Positions 56,237 through 64,000 of a stretch of 64,000 nucleotides of DNA are shown piece by piece. A program made the position numbers and the translations under genes. The stretch is from Streptacidiphilus albus JL83 (lineage in GTDB: Bacteria; Actinomycetota; Actinomycetes; Streptomycetales; Streptomycetaceae). The DNA is taken from assembly GCF_000744705.1 (NCBI RefSeq), contig NZ_JQML01000001.1:7140017-7204016 (forward strand), written 5' to 3'. The notes beneath the pieces were generated by a model, which saw nothing but the letters and a program-made list of their open reading frames with translations, had not been told where the DNA came from and did no database searches. Within the stretch, counting starts at the first letter, position 1. Each line of letters begins with the position of its first letter.

Positions 56237-57237
56237 CCGTGGAGCGCCCGCAGATGGCCGGACTCCGGATCGCCGGCTACCGGCTGGAACGGGAGATCGG
56301 GCGCGGCGGGATGGCCGTCGTCTACCTCGCCGAGGACCTCGCCCTGGGCCGCCGGGTCGCGGTCAAGCTGCTCGCCCCCGAGCTCGCCCGCAACGACCTC
56401 TTCCGCAAGCGCTTCGCCCGCGAGTCCAGGGCGGCCGCCGCCATCGACCATCCGCACATCGTCCCGGTCTTCGAGGCGGGCGAGGCCGAGGGCGTCCTCT
56501 ACATCGCCATGCGCTACGTCCAGGGCCGCGACCTGCGGGCGCTGCTGGACCGCGAGGGCCCGCTCCCGCTGCGGAAGACCCTGCGGATCACCGCCCAGGT
56601 CGCCTCGGCGCTGGACGCCGCCCACGCCCACGACCTGGTCCACCGGGACGTCAAGCCCGGCAACATCCTGGTCGCCGAGGGCACCGACAGCGACCACCCC
56701 GAGCACGTCTACCTCACCGACTTCGGGCTGACCAAGAAGTCGCTCTCGCTCACCGGCTTCACCACCATGGGCCAGTTCGTCGGCACGGTCGACTACGTCG
56801 CGCCGGAGCAGGTCTCCGGGCAGCCGGTCGACGGGCGCTGCGACGTCTACAGCCTGGGCTGCGTGGTCTTCGAGGCCCTGTCCGGCGCGCCGCCCTTCCG
56901 CCGCGACGACGACTTCGCGCTGCTCTGGGCGCACCTGCACGAGCCGCCGCCGGCGCTCTCGGGCCTCCGCGCGGGGCTGCCGCCGGCGCTGGACGGGGTG
57001 CTGGCGAAGGCGCTGGCCAAGGCGCCGGACGACCGCTACGACAGCTGCCTGGCGTTCGTCGCCGCGCTGCGCGAGGTGGCGGAGGCCCCCGCGCGCCCGG
57101 TGCGCTACGCACCGACCCGCGCCGACGGCCCCGCCATCGCTCCGGTCCCTGCTCCTGCTCCTGCCCCGGACCCGCCGCTGCCGCCCGCCTGGGCGCTGCC
57201 GGTCTTCGCCGTCGGCCCGGCCGGACAGCCGACCTGA
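56233..57237 (+). CDS. Soluble Ser/Thr protein kinase
   Basis: This 334-residue kinase has GRGGMAVV, Lys45, HRDVKPGN (Asp139), DFGLTKKS and YVAPEQ all intact. After the kinase domain (to about residue 285) there is only a short Pro-rich tail, with no transmembrane helix or sensor. In this position it is the likely phosphorylation partner of the double-FHA exporter encoded just upstream. The ATG is fixed by the ATGA overlap with the preceding gene. It converges with the streptophobe gene with no gap: the two stop codons abut at 57237/57238. Confidence 0.92.
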   Translation: MTVERPQMAGLRIAGYRLEREIGRGGMAVVYLAEDLALGRRVAVKLLAPELARNDLFRKRFARESRAAAAIDHPHIVPVFEAGEAEGVLYIAMRYVQGRDLRALLDREGPLPLRKTLRITAQVASALDAAHAHDLVHRDVKPGNILVAEGTDSDHPEHVYLTDFGLTKKSLSLTGFTTMGQFVGTVDYVAPEQVSGQPVDGRCDVYSLGCVVFEALSGAPPFRRDDDFALLWAHLHEPPPALSGLRAGLPPALDGVLAKALAKAPDDRYDSCLAFVAALREVAEAPARPVRYAPTRADGPAIAPVPAPAPAPDPPLPPAWALPVFAVGPAGQPT

Positions 57238-58719
57238 CTACGCCCCCGGACGCGGCCCCGGCTGCGGCCCCGCCCCGGACTGCGGCCCCGGCTGCGGCCC
57301 CGGTCCGGTCCGGCCGGCCAGGTACGGCACCAGCAGGGCGCCGAGGAAGCCGGCCACCGCTCCCCACAGCGCGCCGAAGCCGACCGTGCGCAGCAGGTCC
57401 GGGATCAGCGTCACCGAACCGCTGACCGGCACGCCGCCGCCGCTGCCGGACCCGCTTCCGCCGCCCAGCAGCCCGGCCAGGCCGCTCGTATCGCCCACGC
57501 CGAGCAGGGACAGGCCGTAGGAGGCCGAGACCCGGGTCAGCAGACCCACCAGCAGCATGGTCAGCGCCAGCGCGACCCCGGTCCGCAGCGCGTGCTGCCA
57601 GGGCCGGGGCCGGACGTGCGCGCGCAGCGCGGTCACCACGGCGGCCACCAGCAGCAGCAGGCCGGCCAGCACCGGGAGCAGCCAGACCCAGCCGTCCTGG
57701 CGGGCCAGACTGCTCAGGTCGACCGTGGTGTCGGCGGTGCGCGAGGTCTCCAGGACGGCGGCGAGCGCCTTCGGCATGGGCAGGCCGATGCTGCCGCTCA
57801 CATGGCCGTGCCAGGAACCGCCCAGGCCGACGCCGAGGGCGAGCCAGGCCAGGTTCGGCACCGCGAGGAAGACCACCGCGAAGGTCTCCCGGGCCTCGCC
57901 CCGGGTGAGGGCGGTGACGATGCCGGCCACGACGCCGAGCCCGGCGCAGACGAGCAGCAGCAGCACCATCGCGGCGGCGGACGGCTGGACCGTCGCCCGT
58001 CCGCGCACCAGTCCGACCGGCAGCGGCGTCCGGCGCGAGACGGCGAAGGCCAGCAGCAGCACCACCACCAGCCAGAGCAGCCCCCAGCCCGCAGCGGCGG
58101 CCGGACCGACCCGGAAGCCGACGGTCGGCGTCACTCCGATGGCGGAGCCGATCGTGTCGGCGAGGCCGTTGCCCGTGGAGATGGTGAAGCTGTGCCGGGC
58201 CCGCCAGGCGACCAGCAGCAGTGCCGCCACCCACAGCACCGCCGTCCTGACCACCGCGCCGAGCAGCTCCGTCCAGCCGGCCACCGCCCGGAAGCGGCGG
58301 GGCCGGAGGAAGCAGCAGGCCGCCACCAGCGCGCCGACCAGGCCCACCGACAGCGGCAGGGCATCGATGCCGCCCTGGGCCTGGGCGAGGAAACCGGCGC
58401 TGCCGTCCACGTCGGCCGGGACGCCGAGCGCCATCAGCACCGTCGCCGCCAGCACGGAGGGGAAGGCACCCCGGGGCAGCGAGTCGGCCTGGGCCAGCCA
58501 GAGGCCGATCCCGGCGGTGACGGCCATGGCCAGCAGCGTCGCGACCACGGTGACCAGCGCGGCGGCCCAGCCGTACCAGGCTCCGGCCGAGGTCCCGGCC
58601 CCGGCCCGGTGCGGGGTGACATCGCTCTGCTGCACGCCGGCTCCCGTCGCTGGATGGTGGGCCTCGCCCACCGTCGGCGGACCGCTCCGGCCGGCCGACT
58701 TCAGCTTCGGCCACGCCAT
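57238..58719 (-). CDS. Streptophobe-family polytopic membrane protein
   Basis: This 493-residue protein has roughly ten hydrophobic helices separated by Gly/Ser-rich loops, ending in a repetitive Pro-Gly tail. It resembles the streptophobe family, which is confined to streptomycetes and relatives and has no assigned function. The ATG at 58719 is chosen because it starts MAWPKLKSAG shortly before the first helix; the open frame further upstream is low-complexity. It is divergent from the DUF6777 gene across 239 bp. Confidence 0.82.
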   Translation of the reverse strand: MAWPKLKSAGRSGPPTVGEAHHPATGAGVQQSDVTPHRAGAGTSAGAWYGWAAALVTVVATLLAMAVTAGIGLWLAQADSLPRGAFPSVLAATVLMALGVPADVDGSAGFLAQAQGGIDALPLSVGLVGALVAACCFLRPRRFRAVAGWTELLGAVVRTAVLWVAALLLVAWRARHSFTISTGNGLADTIGSAIGVTPTVGFRVGPAAAAGWGLLWLVVVLLLAFAVSRRTPLPVGLVRGRATVQPSAAAMVLLLLVCAGLGVVAGIVTALTRGEARETFAVVFLAVPNLAWLALGVGLGGSWHGHVSGSIGLPMPKALAAVLETSRTADTTVDLSSLARQDGWVWLLPVLAGLLLLVAAVVTALRAHVRPRPWQHALRTGVALALTMLLVGLLTRVSASYGLSLLGVGDTSGLAGLLGGGSGSGSGGGVPVSGSVTLIPDLLRTVGFGALWGAVAGFLGALLVPYLAGRTGPGPQPGPQSGAGPQPGPRPGA

Positions 58720-58958
58720 CGGGTTCGGCGAGCCGGGTCGGCCGGTTGCGGTTGCGGCGGGTTCCGACCCGGCGCAGACAATGGACCTACGGGCGATGGA
58801 CCACAGGCGATGGACCCGCGGGGTCGACCGGGCTTCGGACCGAGCGTCCGGGCGGGGACGGCAGCGGGGGCGGCAGGCAGCGGGGGACGGCAGGGGGGCG
58901 CGTATTTCGGCGCCACGCGAGGTGGCGCGGGTCTTCCAGGCAAGTGGAGGCACGGCTC

Positions 58959-60371
58959 GTGAGTTCTCAGACCCCCTCGGATCCGAACTCGGACCCGAAC
59001 TCGGACCCGAATGCAATCCCGCCGTCCGGGCCGCCCTCGGGCCCGCTCTCCGGCCCCGCCTCCGGGCCGCCGCCGTCGGGCCAGACCCCGCGCCCCGCAT
59101 CCGGTGCGGGCTCGGGCCGGACCCCCGGCGCCGAGCAGCCCACGCAGCCGTCCGGCCCGCCGGTGCAGCCGTCCGGTCCGCCGTCGAGCCCGCCCGGCGG
59201 GCGTCGGCTGGTGACCGCCTCGGCCGACTCCCCGAGGCAGCCCTGGTGGCGCCGGGGACGCGGCATCGCCCTGGTCGGCGGCGTGGCGGCGGTCGCCGTG
59301 GTGCTCGCCGTGGTGCTGACCAACCGCACCTCCAGCCCGCCGGCGCCGGTGGCGCAGAACGTCGCCCTCCAGTCCTCGGCGGACCCGGGCCCCGACCCGT
59401 TCACCTCCACCGTCGCCAGGAGCGCCCGGCCGACGGTCGCCCCGACGCCCAGTTCCGCCGCCCCGACCGGCGGGTCCTCCGGTACGGCCGTCGTCCGCAA
59501 CGGCGGCGAGGTGGGCCTCTACGGCGGCACCGAGCAGCTCTCCAGCTGCGACGTCGCCCAGCTGACGACCTATCTGAACGCCAACCCTGCCAAGGAGCAG
59601 GCCTGGGCCTCCGTGCAGGGCATCCAGCCCTCGGCCGTCCCCGGCTACCTCAGCTCGCTCACCCCGGTGGTGCTGAACGTCGACACCCGGGTCACCAACC
59701 ACGGCTTCGCCGACGGCAGCGCGACCAGCTTCCAGTCGGTGCTCCAGTCCGGCACGGCGGTGCTCATCGACTCCCGGGGCCTGCCCCGGGTGCGCTGCGC
59801 CTGCGGGAACCCGCTGCTGGCGCCGCAGGCCGACAACGCCTCGACCCGGTTCACCGGCACCAGCTGGTCCGGCTTCCAGCCCGGGACCGTGGTGATCGTC
59901 GTCCCCTCGGTGACGGTGGTCAAGGTGGTCGTGCTCTACAACCCGGCGAACGGCACCTGGTTCGGCCGGCCGATGGGCGGCCACGGCGGCTCCGACCACC
60001 GGGTCCCGCCGCCGGTCACCAGTCCGGCCCCGAGCAACTCGACCTCGGGCGCGACCTCCGGCTCCGCCTCGCTGTCCCCGTCGACCTCCGGCTCGACGTC
60101 GGCGTCCGCGTCGACCTCGGGCTCCGCGTCCCACTCGCACGGCCCGTCGACCTCGACCTCGACCTCCGCGTCCCCGTCGTCGAGCTCGCCGTCGCCCTCC
60201 GCCTCCTCGGCGGCGCCCTCCTCGCCGGCCCCCTCCTCCTCTTCCGCCGTGCCGGAGGTGGTGACCCCGCCCGTGCAGTCGTCCGCCGCACCGCCCTCGG
60301 AGTCGACGGTGAACTCGGCGTCGGTCGGGACGGTCACCTCCGAGAGCCTCCCGGTGTCGGCCTCCTCGTAG
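58959..60371 (+). CDS. DUF6777-type membrane-anchored secreted protein
   Basis: The protein has 470 residues: a cytosolic Pro/Gly/Ser-rich N-terminus, one transmembrane helix (about residues 103-122), then an extracytoplasmic domain. Typical segments of that domain are GGTEQLSSCDVAQLTTYLNANP, VPGYLSSLTPVVLNVDTRVTNHG and RCACGNPLLAP, with conserved cysteines. The last 120 residues are a Ser/Thr/Pro-rich, probably wall-spanning tail. Function is unknown. The GTG at 58959 has GGAGG eight bases upstream; the open frame continues far upstream without conserved sequence. Confidence 0.82.
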   Translation: MSSQTPSDPNSDPNSDPNAIPPSGPPSGPLSGPASGPPPSGQTPRPASGAGSGRTPGAEQPTQPSGPPVQPSGPPSSPPGGRRLVTASADSPRQPWWRRGRGIALVGGVAAVAVVLAVVLTNRTSSPPAPVAQNVALQSSADPGPDPFTSTVARSARPTVAPTPSSAAPTGGSSGTAVVRNGGEVGLYGGTEQLSSCDVAQLTTYLNANPAKEQAWASVQGIQPSAVPGYLSSLTPVVLNVDTRVTNHGFADGSATSFQSVLQSGTAVLIDSRGLPRVRCACGNPLLAPQADNASTRFTGTSWSGFQPGTVVIVVPSVTVVKVVVLYNPANGTWFGRPMGGHGGSDHRVPPPVTSPAPSNSTSGATSGSASLSPSTSGSTSASASTSGSASHSHGPSTSTSTSASPSSSSPSPSASSAAPSSPAPSSSSAVPEVVTPPVQSSAAPPSESTVNSASVGTVTSESLPVSASS

Positions 60372-60442
60372 CCGCGTCCACCGCTCCCGCCCTGGCGTTC
60401 GACGGCTCTTGGGCGCACGCTGAAGGGAGGGAGCGCTGAGCC

Positions 60443-61168
60443 GTGGCAACCATCGGAAGAACCACCCCGCCGGTCGGTCGGATGAGCCCGGCCGGCAGTG
60501 TGGTCTGGGCTCTCGTCCCGCTGCTGACCATCGGCCTGGGGACGATGGCCGCCCTCGGCTGGGCGGCCTACCGGCTGCGGTCCCGCTGGCTGACCGTGAG
60601 CGCGGTCCTCGCGCTCGTCGTGACCGTCATCGTGCTGTGGCTGTCGAACTCGGCCACCACCTCCACCGCGAACAACATCGACGGAACCCTCATCGTCGTG
60701 GTGCTGATCGCCGGTGGTCTGGGCATCACCTTCGCGGTCCGGGGGCGGCTGGTGCGCCCGGAGCCGACGCTCCTGGACGGCGGGTCCGGCCGGCTGCGCT
60801 TCTCGGTCAAGGCGCCGCCCCGTTCCAACGGCATCGATCCGGCGATCTCGCAGGCACTGGCCGGACGGCACCGCCGGCAGGACGCGCGGAAGATCGTGGA
60901 ACAGGACCCGGCGCTCGCCCGGGACCTCCGCATCGGCCGCCCGGACCTACCGCGTCAGTTCGACGACGGCGGTCTCGTGGACGTCAACCACGTCCCGCTG
61001 GCGGTCATCGCCCAGCTGCCCGGGATGAGCAGGCAGGTCGCCGTGCAGATCGTCGAGGCGCGGGACCGGGCCAACGGCTTCTCCTTCGTCGAGGAGCTGA
61101 CCGGCTGCACCGACCTGTCGCCCGAGCTGGCCGAGGAGCTGGCGGAACGGCTGGTCTTCCTGAGCTGA
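60443..61168 (+). CDS. Membrane protein with C-terminal helix-hairpin-helix domain
   Basis: This 241-residue protein has three membrane helices in the first 95 residues, followed by a charged linker. A ComEA-like helix-hairpin-helix unit closes it (VDVNHVPLAVIAQLPGMSRQVAVQIVEARDRANGF, about residues 178-214). Such units bind DNA or act as protein modules in competence-type proteins; the role here is unknown. The GTG start at 60443 has GGGAGGGA upstream. It follows the DUF6777 gene by 71 bp on the same strand and is probably co-transcribed. Confidence 0.8.
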   Translation: MATIGRTTPPVGRMSPAGSVVWALVPLLTIGLGTMAALGWAAYRLRSRWLTVSAVLALVVTVIVLWLSNSATTSTANNIDGTLIVVVLIAGGLGITFAVRGRLVRPEPTLLDGGSGRLRFSVKAPPRSNGIDPAISQALAGRHRRQDARKIVEQDPALARDLRIGRPDLPRQFDDGGLVDVNHVPLAVIAQLPGMSRQVAVQIVEARDRANGFSFVEELTGCTDLSPELAEELAERLVFLS

Positions 61169-61211
61169 CCCGGGCGGCCCGGGGCGACCGCGGCCGACGC
61201 ACACCGGGCCG

Positions 61212-61439
61212 TCAGTCCTGGTCGAGTCCGAGGATCCGGATGAGCTCCAGGGCTTCCAGGATGATCGGCTTCATCCGGTCCGGCAGGGTGACCGATGCCT
61301 TGCCCTCGGGGACGGGCCGCCCGTTCAGCTCGTCCTCGGTGGAGGTCAGGCCCTTGACGACGAGGCTTCCGCTCTCGGTGTCGAGCCAGACAGCCGCGGG
61401 ACCGCCGAGCGGGTCCCGGCCGACCAGGTGCAGGGGCAC
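61212..61439 (-). CDS. Small hypothetical protein
   Basis: This 75-residue acidic/hydrophobic protein has no signal peptide or membrane helix and a predicted beta-rich first half (AVWLDTESGSLVVKG). I do not recognise a family. GTG 61439 is chosen because GAGGAG lies five bases upstream; an upstream ATG at 61469 lacks this. It converges with the helix-hairpin-helix gene. Confidence 0.6.
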   Translation of the reverse strand: MPLHLVGRDPLGGPAAVWLDTESGSLVVKGLTSTEDELNGRPVPEGKASVTLPDRMKPIILEALELIRILGLDQD

Positions 61440-61541
61440 AGGGTCTCCTCGTTCGTGTCGGCTGCGCACTCGCGGTTGTGCGTTCGACGCTTCCGCAGAA
61501 CGGGCAGGCCGTCAAGGGCGCGTGCGGGTAAGCCGATCCGG

Positions 61542-62018
61542 CTACGGCCGGTACCGGCCGACCGCTGACGCCGGGCCGGGCGCCCGGTGCTCCTGCGCGG
61601 CGATGCGAGCCAGCTTGGTGAGCATCATGCCGTTCCGGATCTTGACCGCATAGTCCACCGGCAGACCGTGCAGCCGCGTGCCCGGGCCACGGAGCGGATG
61701 CCAGTCCACCGTGAGCAGGGTGTTGTCGCCCCAGGGAAGCAGGTTCATCGCGATCCGGGCGGCGCCGAACCGTCCCGCCTTGGCCTCCAGCTCCAGGCGG
61801 CGTTCCGGCTCGCACCGGCGCACCACGCACACGTCGTCCAGGGTGAGCGCCCCGAGCCCGACCTTGAAACGGATGCAGGTGCCGGTCCCCGGCCACTCCG
61901 GGTCGACATGGAGGATCTCCTGGGTGCCGGCCACCCATTCGGAGTACCGGTAGCCGTCCGCGAGCAGCATCCACACCTCGGCGGGCGTACTCAGGATCAG
62001 ACGTCGACTACGAGCCAT
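61542..62018 (-). CDS. SRPBCC-fold protein (polyketide cyclase/START-like)
   Basis: This 158-residue protein has the small-molecule-binding helix-grip layout: STPAEVWMLLADGYRYSEWVAGTQEI at the start, then alternating strands and a long C-terminal helix (PVDYAVKIRNGMMLTKLARIAAQ). Family members bind hydrophobic ligands or cyclise polyketides. Its ATG at 62018 overlaps the stop of the oxidoreductase gene by 11 bp, so the two are coupled and probably act on the same compound, possibly a carotenoid or lipid. No catalytic residue can be named. Confidence 0.8.
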   Translation of the reverse strand: MARSRRLILSTPAEVWMLLADGYRYSEWVAGTQEILHVDPEWPGTGTCIRFKVGLGALTLDDVCVVRRCEPERRLELEAKAGRFGAARIAMNLLPWGDNTLLTVDWHPLRGPGTRLHGLPVDYAVKIRNGMMLTKLARIAAQEHRAPGPASAVGRYRP

Positions 62019-63669
62019 GGGGGTGTGTCCCTTCCTCGGTTCCCCGGTGATCGGCGGTCGTGAATCCGGCGGGGCCAGTGACCGCCCGCCGCAGGGCGGA
62101 CCTGCCCGGTCCGTAGACCGCCCGCCCCAGGACGCTCCGGTCGAGCAGTGCCGCCCGGGCAGCGTTGGCGCCGCACACCCCGTGCACCCCGCCTCCTGGA
62201 TGTGCCGCTGCGGAGGCCAGGTACAGGCCGGCCACCGGCGTACGCGGGCCGCCGAGGCCGGAGTGCGGTCGGAAGAGCAGCTGCTGATGGATGTTGGACG
62301 TGCCGCCGCCGATGGCACCGCCGACGAGGTTCTCGTTCATCGCCTCCAGCCGGGCCGGCGTCCAGATCCGGCGTGCGCCGACCACGTCGCGGAACCCTGG
62401 CGCGAACCGCTCGACCTGGGCCTCCAGGCGGTCGGCCATCGCCCGGACCTCGTCCTCGCTCCAGCCTCCGGCGGGCTCGCCGCGACCGGCCGCGCCGCGG
62501 TGCGGCAGATGGGTGTAGGCCCAGGCGGCCTGGGTTCCCCGGGGTGAGCGTGACGGGTCGGCTGCCGTCATCTGCCCGAGGATCGCGAACAGTTCGCGAG
62601 GCATCCGGCCCGTGGCCACCCGCAGGGCGTGGTCGCTGAGGTCGTCGAGGTGGGCTCCGAGGTGGACGGCACCGGCCGGGACGGCTTCGGCTGCCGTCCA
62701 GGGAATCGGCTCCGACAGCGACCAGTCGATCTTGAACGTCGCCGGATCCCACTGGAAGGAGTCCAACTCGACGCGGTGGCGCTCCGGCAGCAGCTGCCCG
62801 TACAGGGCGGGCGCGGCGACATCGGCGAGCACCGCGCGGCCGACCCGGTAGCGCGTCCCGTCCTCCGTCCGGACGCCGACGGCTCGGTGGCCGCCGACGA
62901 CGATCTCCGAGACGCGGGCGTTGCAGACCAGCGCCCCGCCCTTCGCCCGGAGGCGCCGCACCAGTGCTCCGGTGAGCTCTCCGGCTCCGCCGACCGGCAC
63001 CGGCCAGCCGACCTGCTGGCCCAGCATCGCCATCATCCAGCCCATGAGCCCGCTGCCCGCAGCATCGGGAAGTAGGTCGGCGTGCACCGCGCAGCCGGCC
63101 AGCAGCAGGGCGGGGCCCTGGCCGGCGAACGCCTCCTCGGCCATCCGCCGGGCGGGCAGGGTGAGGAACCGCAGCGTCTTCAGGGCACCGGCCGACCGCA
63201 GCCTCCGGGCGAAGCGGACGAGGGCGGCAGGGGACGGCCTCGGGGAGAACAGCAGCGCCATCAGCTGATCGCCCACGGTCTCCCAGAGCCGGTACAGCTC
63301 GTTCCACGCCCTTGCGTCCGCCGCACCGAACTGGTCGGCGAGGTGCTCGACGGTCTCCGCCACCGTCGGGTACAGAGCCGCGCACCGGCCGTCGAGCAGC
63401 GGGTGCGCGATCACCGTCCCGGCCCGGCTCCAGCGCAGACCGTGGTCCTCCAGGGCGAAACCGCGCAGGACCGGGGAGACGGCAGCCAAGGGGTAGAACG
63501 AACTGAACAGGTCCGAGACGAACGCCGGGTCCAGCATCCGGTCGCTGCGGACCGCGCCGCCGGGTTCGGGCTGGGCCTCAAGGACCACCACCTGCCATCC
63601 GGCGTCGGCCAGGACGTTGGCGGCGGCCAGCCCGTTGGGGCCGGATCCGATGACGACGGCATCAAGCAT
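62008..63669 (-). CDS. FAD-dependent oxidoreductase, phytoene desaturase-like
   Basis: This 553-residue flavoprotein has an N-terminal Rossmann motif, VVIGSGPNGLAAANVLADAG, with the acidic E of VVLEAQPEPGG, and a C-terminal FAD-contact segment rich in Gly (GGGVHGVCGANAARAAL). The length and the SSFYPLAAVSPVLRGF segment fit CrtI-like oxidoreductases of actinobacteria. Its substrate is unknown; the coupled SRPBCC gene suggests a lipophilic one. ATG 63669 is chosen because the Rossmann strand starts at residue 4. It is divergent from the methyltransferase gene across 242 bp. Confidence 0.87.
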   Translation of the reverse strand: MLDAVVIGSGPNGLAAANVLADAGWQVVVLEAQPEPGGAVRSDRMLDPAFVSDLFSSFYPLAAVSPVLRGFALEDHGLRWSRAGTVIAHPLLDGRCAALYPTVAETVEHLADQFGAADARAWNELYRLWETVGDQLMALLFSPRPSPAALVRFARRLRSAGALKTLRFLTLPARRMAEEAFAGQGPALLLAGCAVHADLLPDAAGSGLMGWMMAMLGQQVGWPVPVGGAGELTGALVRRLRAKGGALVCNARVSEIVVGGHRAVGVRTEDGTRYRVGRAVLADVAAPALYGQLLPERHRVELDSFQWDPATFKIDWSLSEPIPWTAAEAVPAGAVHLGAHLDDLSDHALRVATGRMPRELFAILGQMTAADPSRSPRGTQAAWAYTHLPHRGAAGRGEPAGGWSEDEVRAMADRLEAQVERFAPGFRDVVGARRIWTPARLEAMNENLVGGAIGGGTSNIHQQLLFRPHSGLGGPRTPVAGLYLASAAAHPGGGVHGVCGANAARAALLDRSVLGRAVYGPGRSALRRAVTGPAGFTTADHRGTEEGTHPHGS

Positions 63670-63911
63670 GGATTCGGTTCCCGGGCTCTGTCGTGCCGGC
63701 CGCTCCTCGCGTTCCGAGGCTTGGGTCCCATCGCACAGCACCGGGCCGACGCCCACAAGCAGTGCTCGGGCATCGGAGTGACGAGCAGAGCGTGACGAGC
63801 GGCACCAGGGGGACGGAATCCGGGGCCGATCCACTAGCATGCTGGTGATCTTTGCGGTGATGGTGCGTCATCTCGGCGCGGCGTCAGTACCCTTGAGAGG
63901 CGGAGTCCCGC

Positions 63912-64000
63912 GTGTCCGAGAACTGGAACTGGGCGGCGTCCGACGGCAGCGCGCCCAGCAAGATCGACCTGCGCACCGACATACCCCACCCCGCCCGGAT
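63912..64000 (+). CDS. SAM-dependent methyltransferase (DUF574-like), 5' part only
   Basis: Only the first 29 codons are in the window, starting at GTG with a GAGAGGCGGA element upstream. The segment SKIDLRTDIPHPAR is typical of the N-terminus of the large streptomycete DUF574 methyltransferase family, where PHPAR is normally followed by a tyrosine and a GGKDN motif. The gene runs off the right edge, so the assignment rests on this short stretch. Confidence 0.6.
   Translation, partial: MSENWNWAASDGSAPSKIDLRTDIPHPAR

Overview
The window is high-GC actinobacterial DNA, most likely from Streptomycetaceae. The signs are strongly C/G-biased third codon positions, GTG starts, several Ser/Thr kinases, a streptophobe-family membrane protein, a DUF6777-type protein and a DUF574-type methyltransferase. 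Three parts can be recognised: a compact nonribosomal peptide synthetase (NRPS) cluster (about 1.6-46.2 kb), a signalling/housekeeping block (46.3-61.4 kb), and a small redox/cyclase operon with the start of a methyltransferase (61.5-64 kb).

NRPS cluster. A PASTA-type kinase gene (125-1558) precedes it. On the minus strand lie mbtH and a threonine-synthase-fold PLP enzyme that most resembles cysteate synthase. Divergent from these, on the plus strand, run hpgT and dpgA-dpgB-dpgC-dpgD, the complete route from malonyl-CoA to 3,5-dihydroxyphenylglycine (Dpg). Two giant NRPS genes follow, 9703-32409 (7 modules) and 32409-46192 (4 modules plus a thioesterase). From pocket residues read by eye, the A-domain order is: acidic (Asp-like), Ser, Ser, Ser, Ile/Val-like, acidic, Dpg, Val, acidic, an unassigned Ser-like pocket, Val. 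There are no separate epimerase domains. All three acidic modules and module 10 are followed by condensation domains of the dual epimerisation/condensation type, so the predicted product is an acidic undecapeptide with D residues at 1, 6, 9 and 10. The cysteate-synthase-like gene next to three unusual acidic A domains raises the untested idea that some acidic residues are cysteate rather than aspartate. No pathway regulator, exporter, halogenase, P450 or glycosyltransferase is visible. A perfect 17-bp hairpin marks the 3' end of the cluster.

The NRPS genes are mosaics. Blocks of 0.8-1.7 kb with G/T-rich codon choice recur almost unchanged between modules. They are interrupted by C-rich segments that cover the A-domain specificity pocket. 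Two genes carry apparent single-base deletions: dpgB (between about 6700 and 6768) and the second NRPS gene (a G4 run at 33917-33920 where the duplicated copy has G5). They may be real or assembly errors. The second condensation domain has Asp in place of its catalytic His.

Downstream block. A DUF427 protein and endonuclease IV are followed by a kinase with a probable helical-repeat tail, a small membrane protein, and an N-6 DNA methylase with an in-frame 27-bp tandem repeat next to its AdoMet-binding motif. Then come a PknH_C-like lipoprotein, a double-FHA ABC exporter, an SH3-like protein overlapping another kinase, a streptophobe-family membrane protein, a DUF6777 protein and a helix-hairpin-helix protein. 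Kinases, FHA domains and a kinase-sensor-like lipoprotein close together suggest a phospho-signalling neighbourhood.
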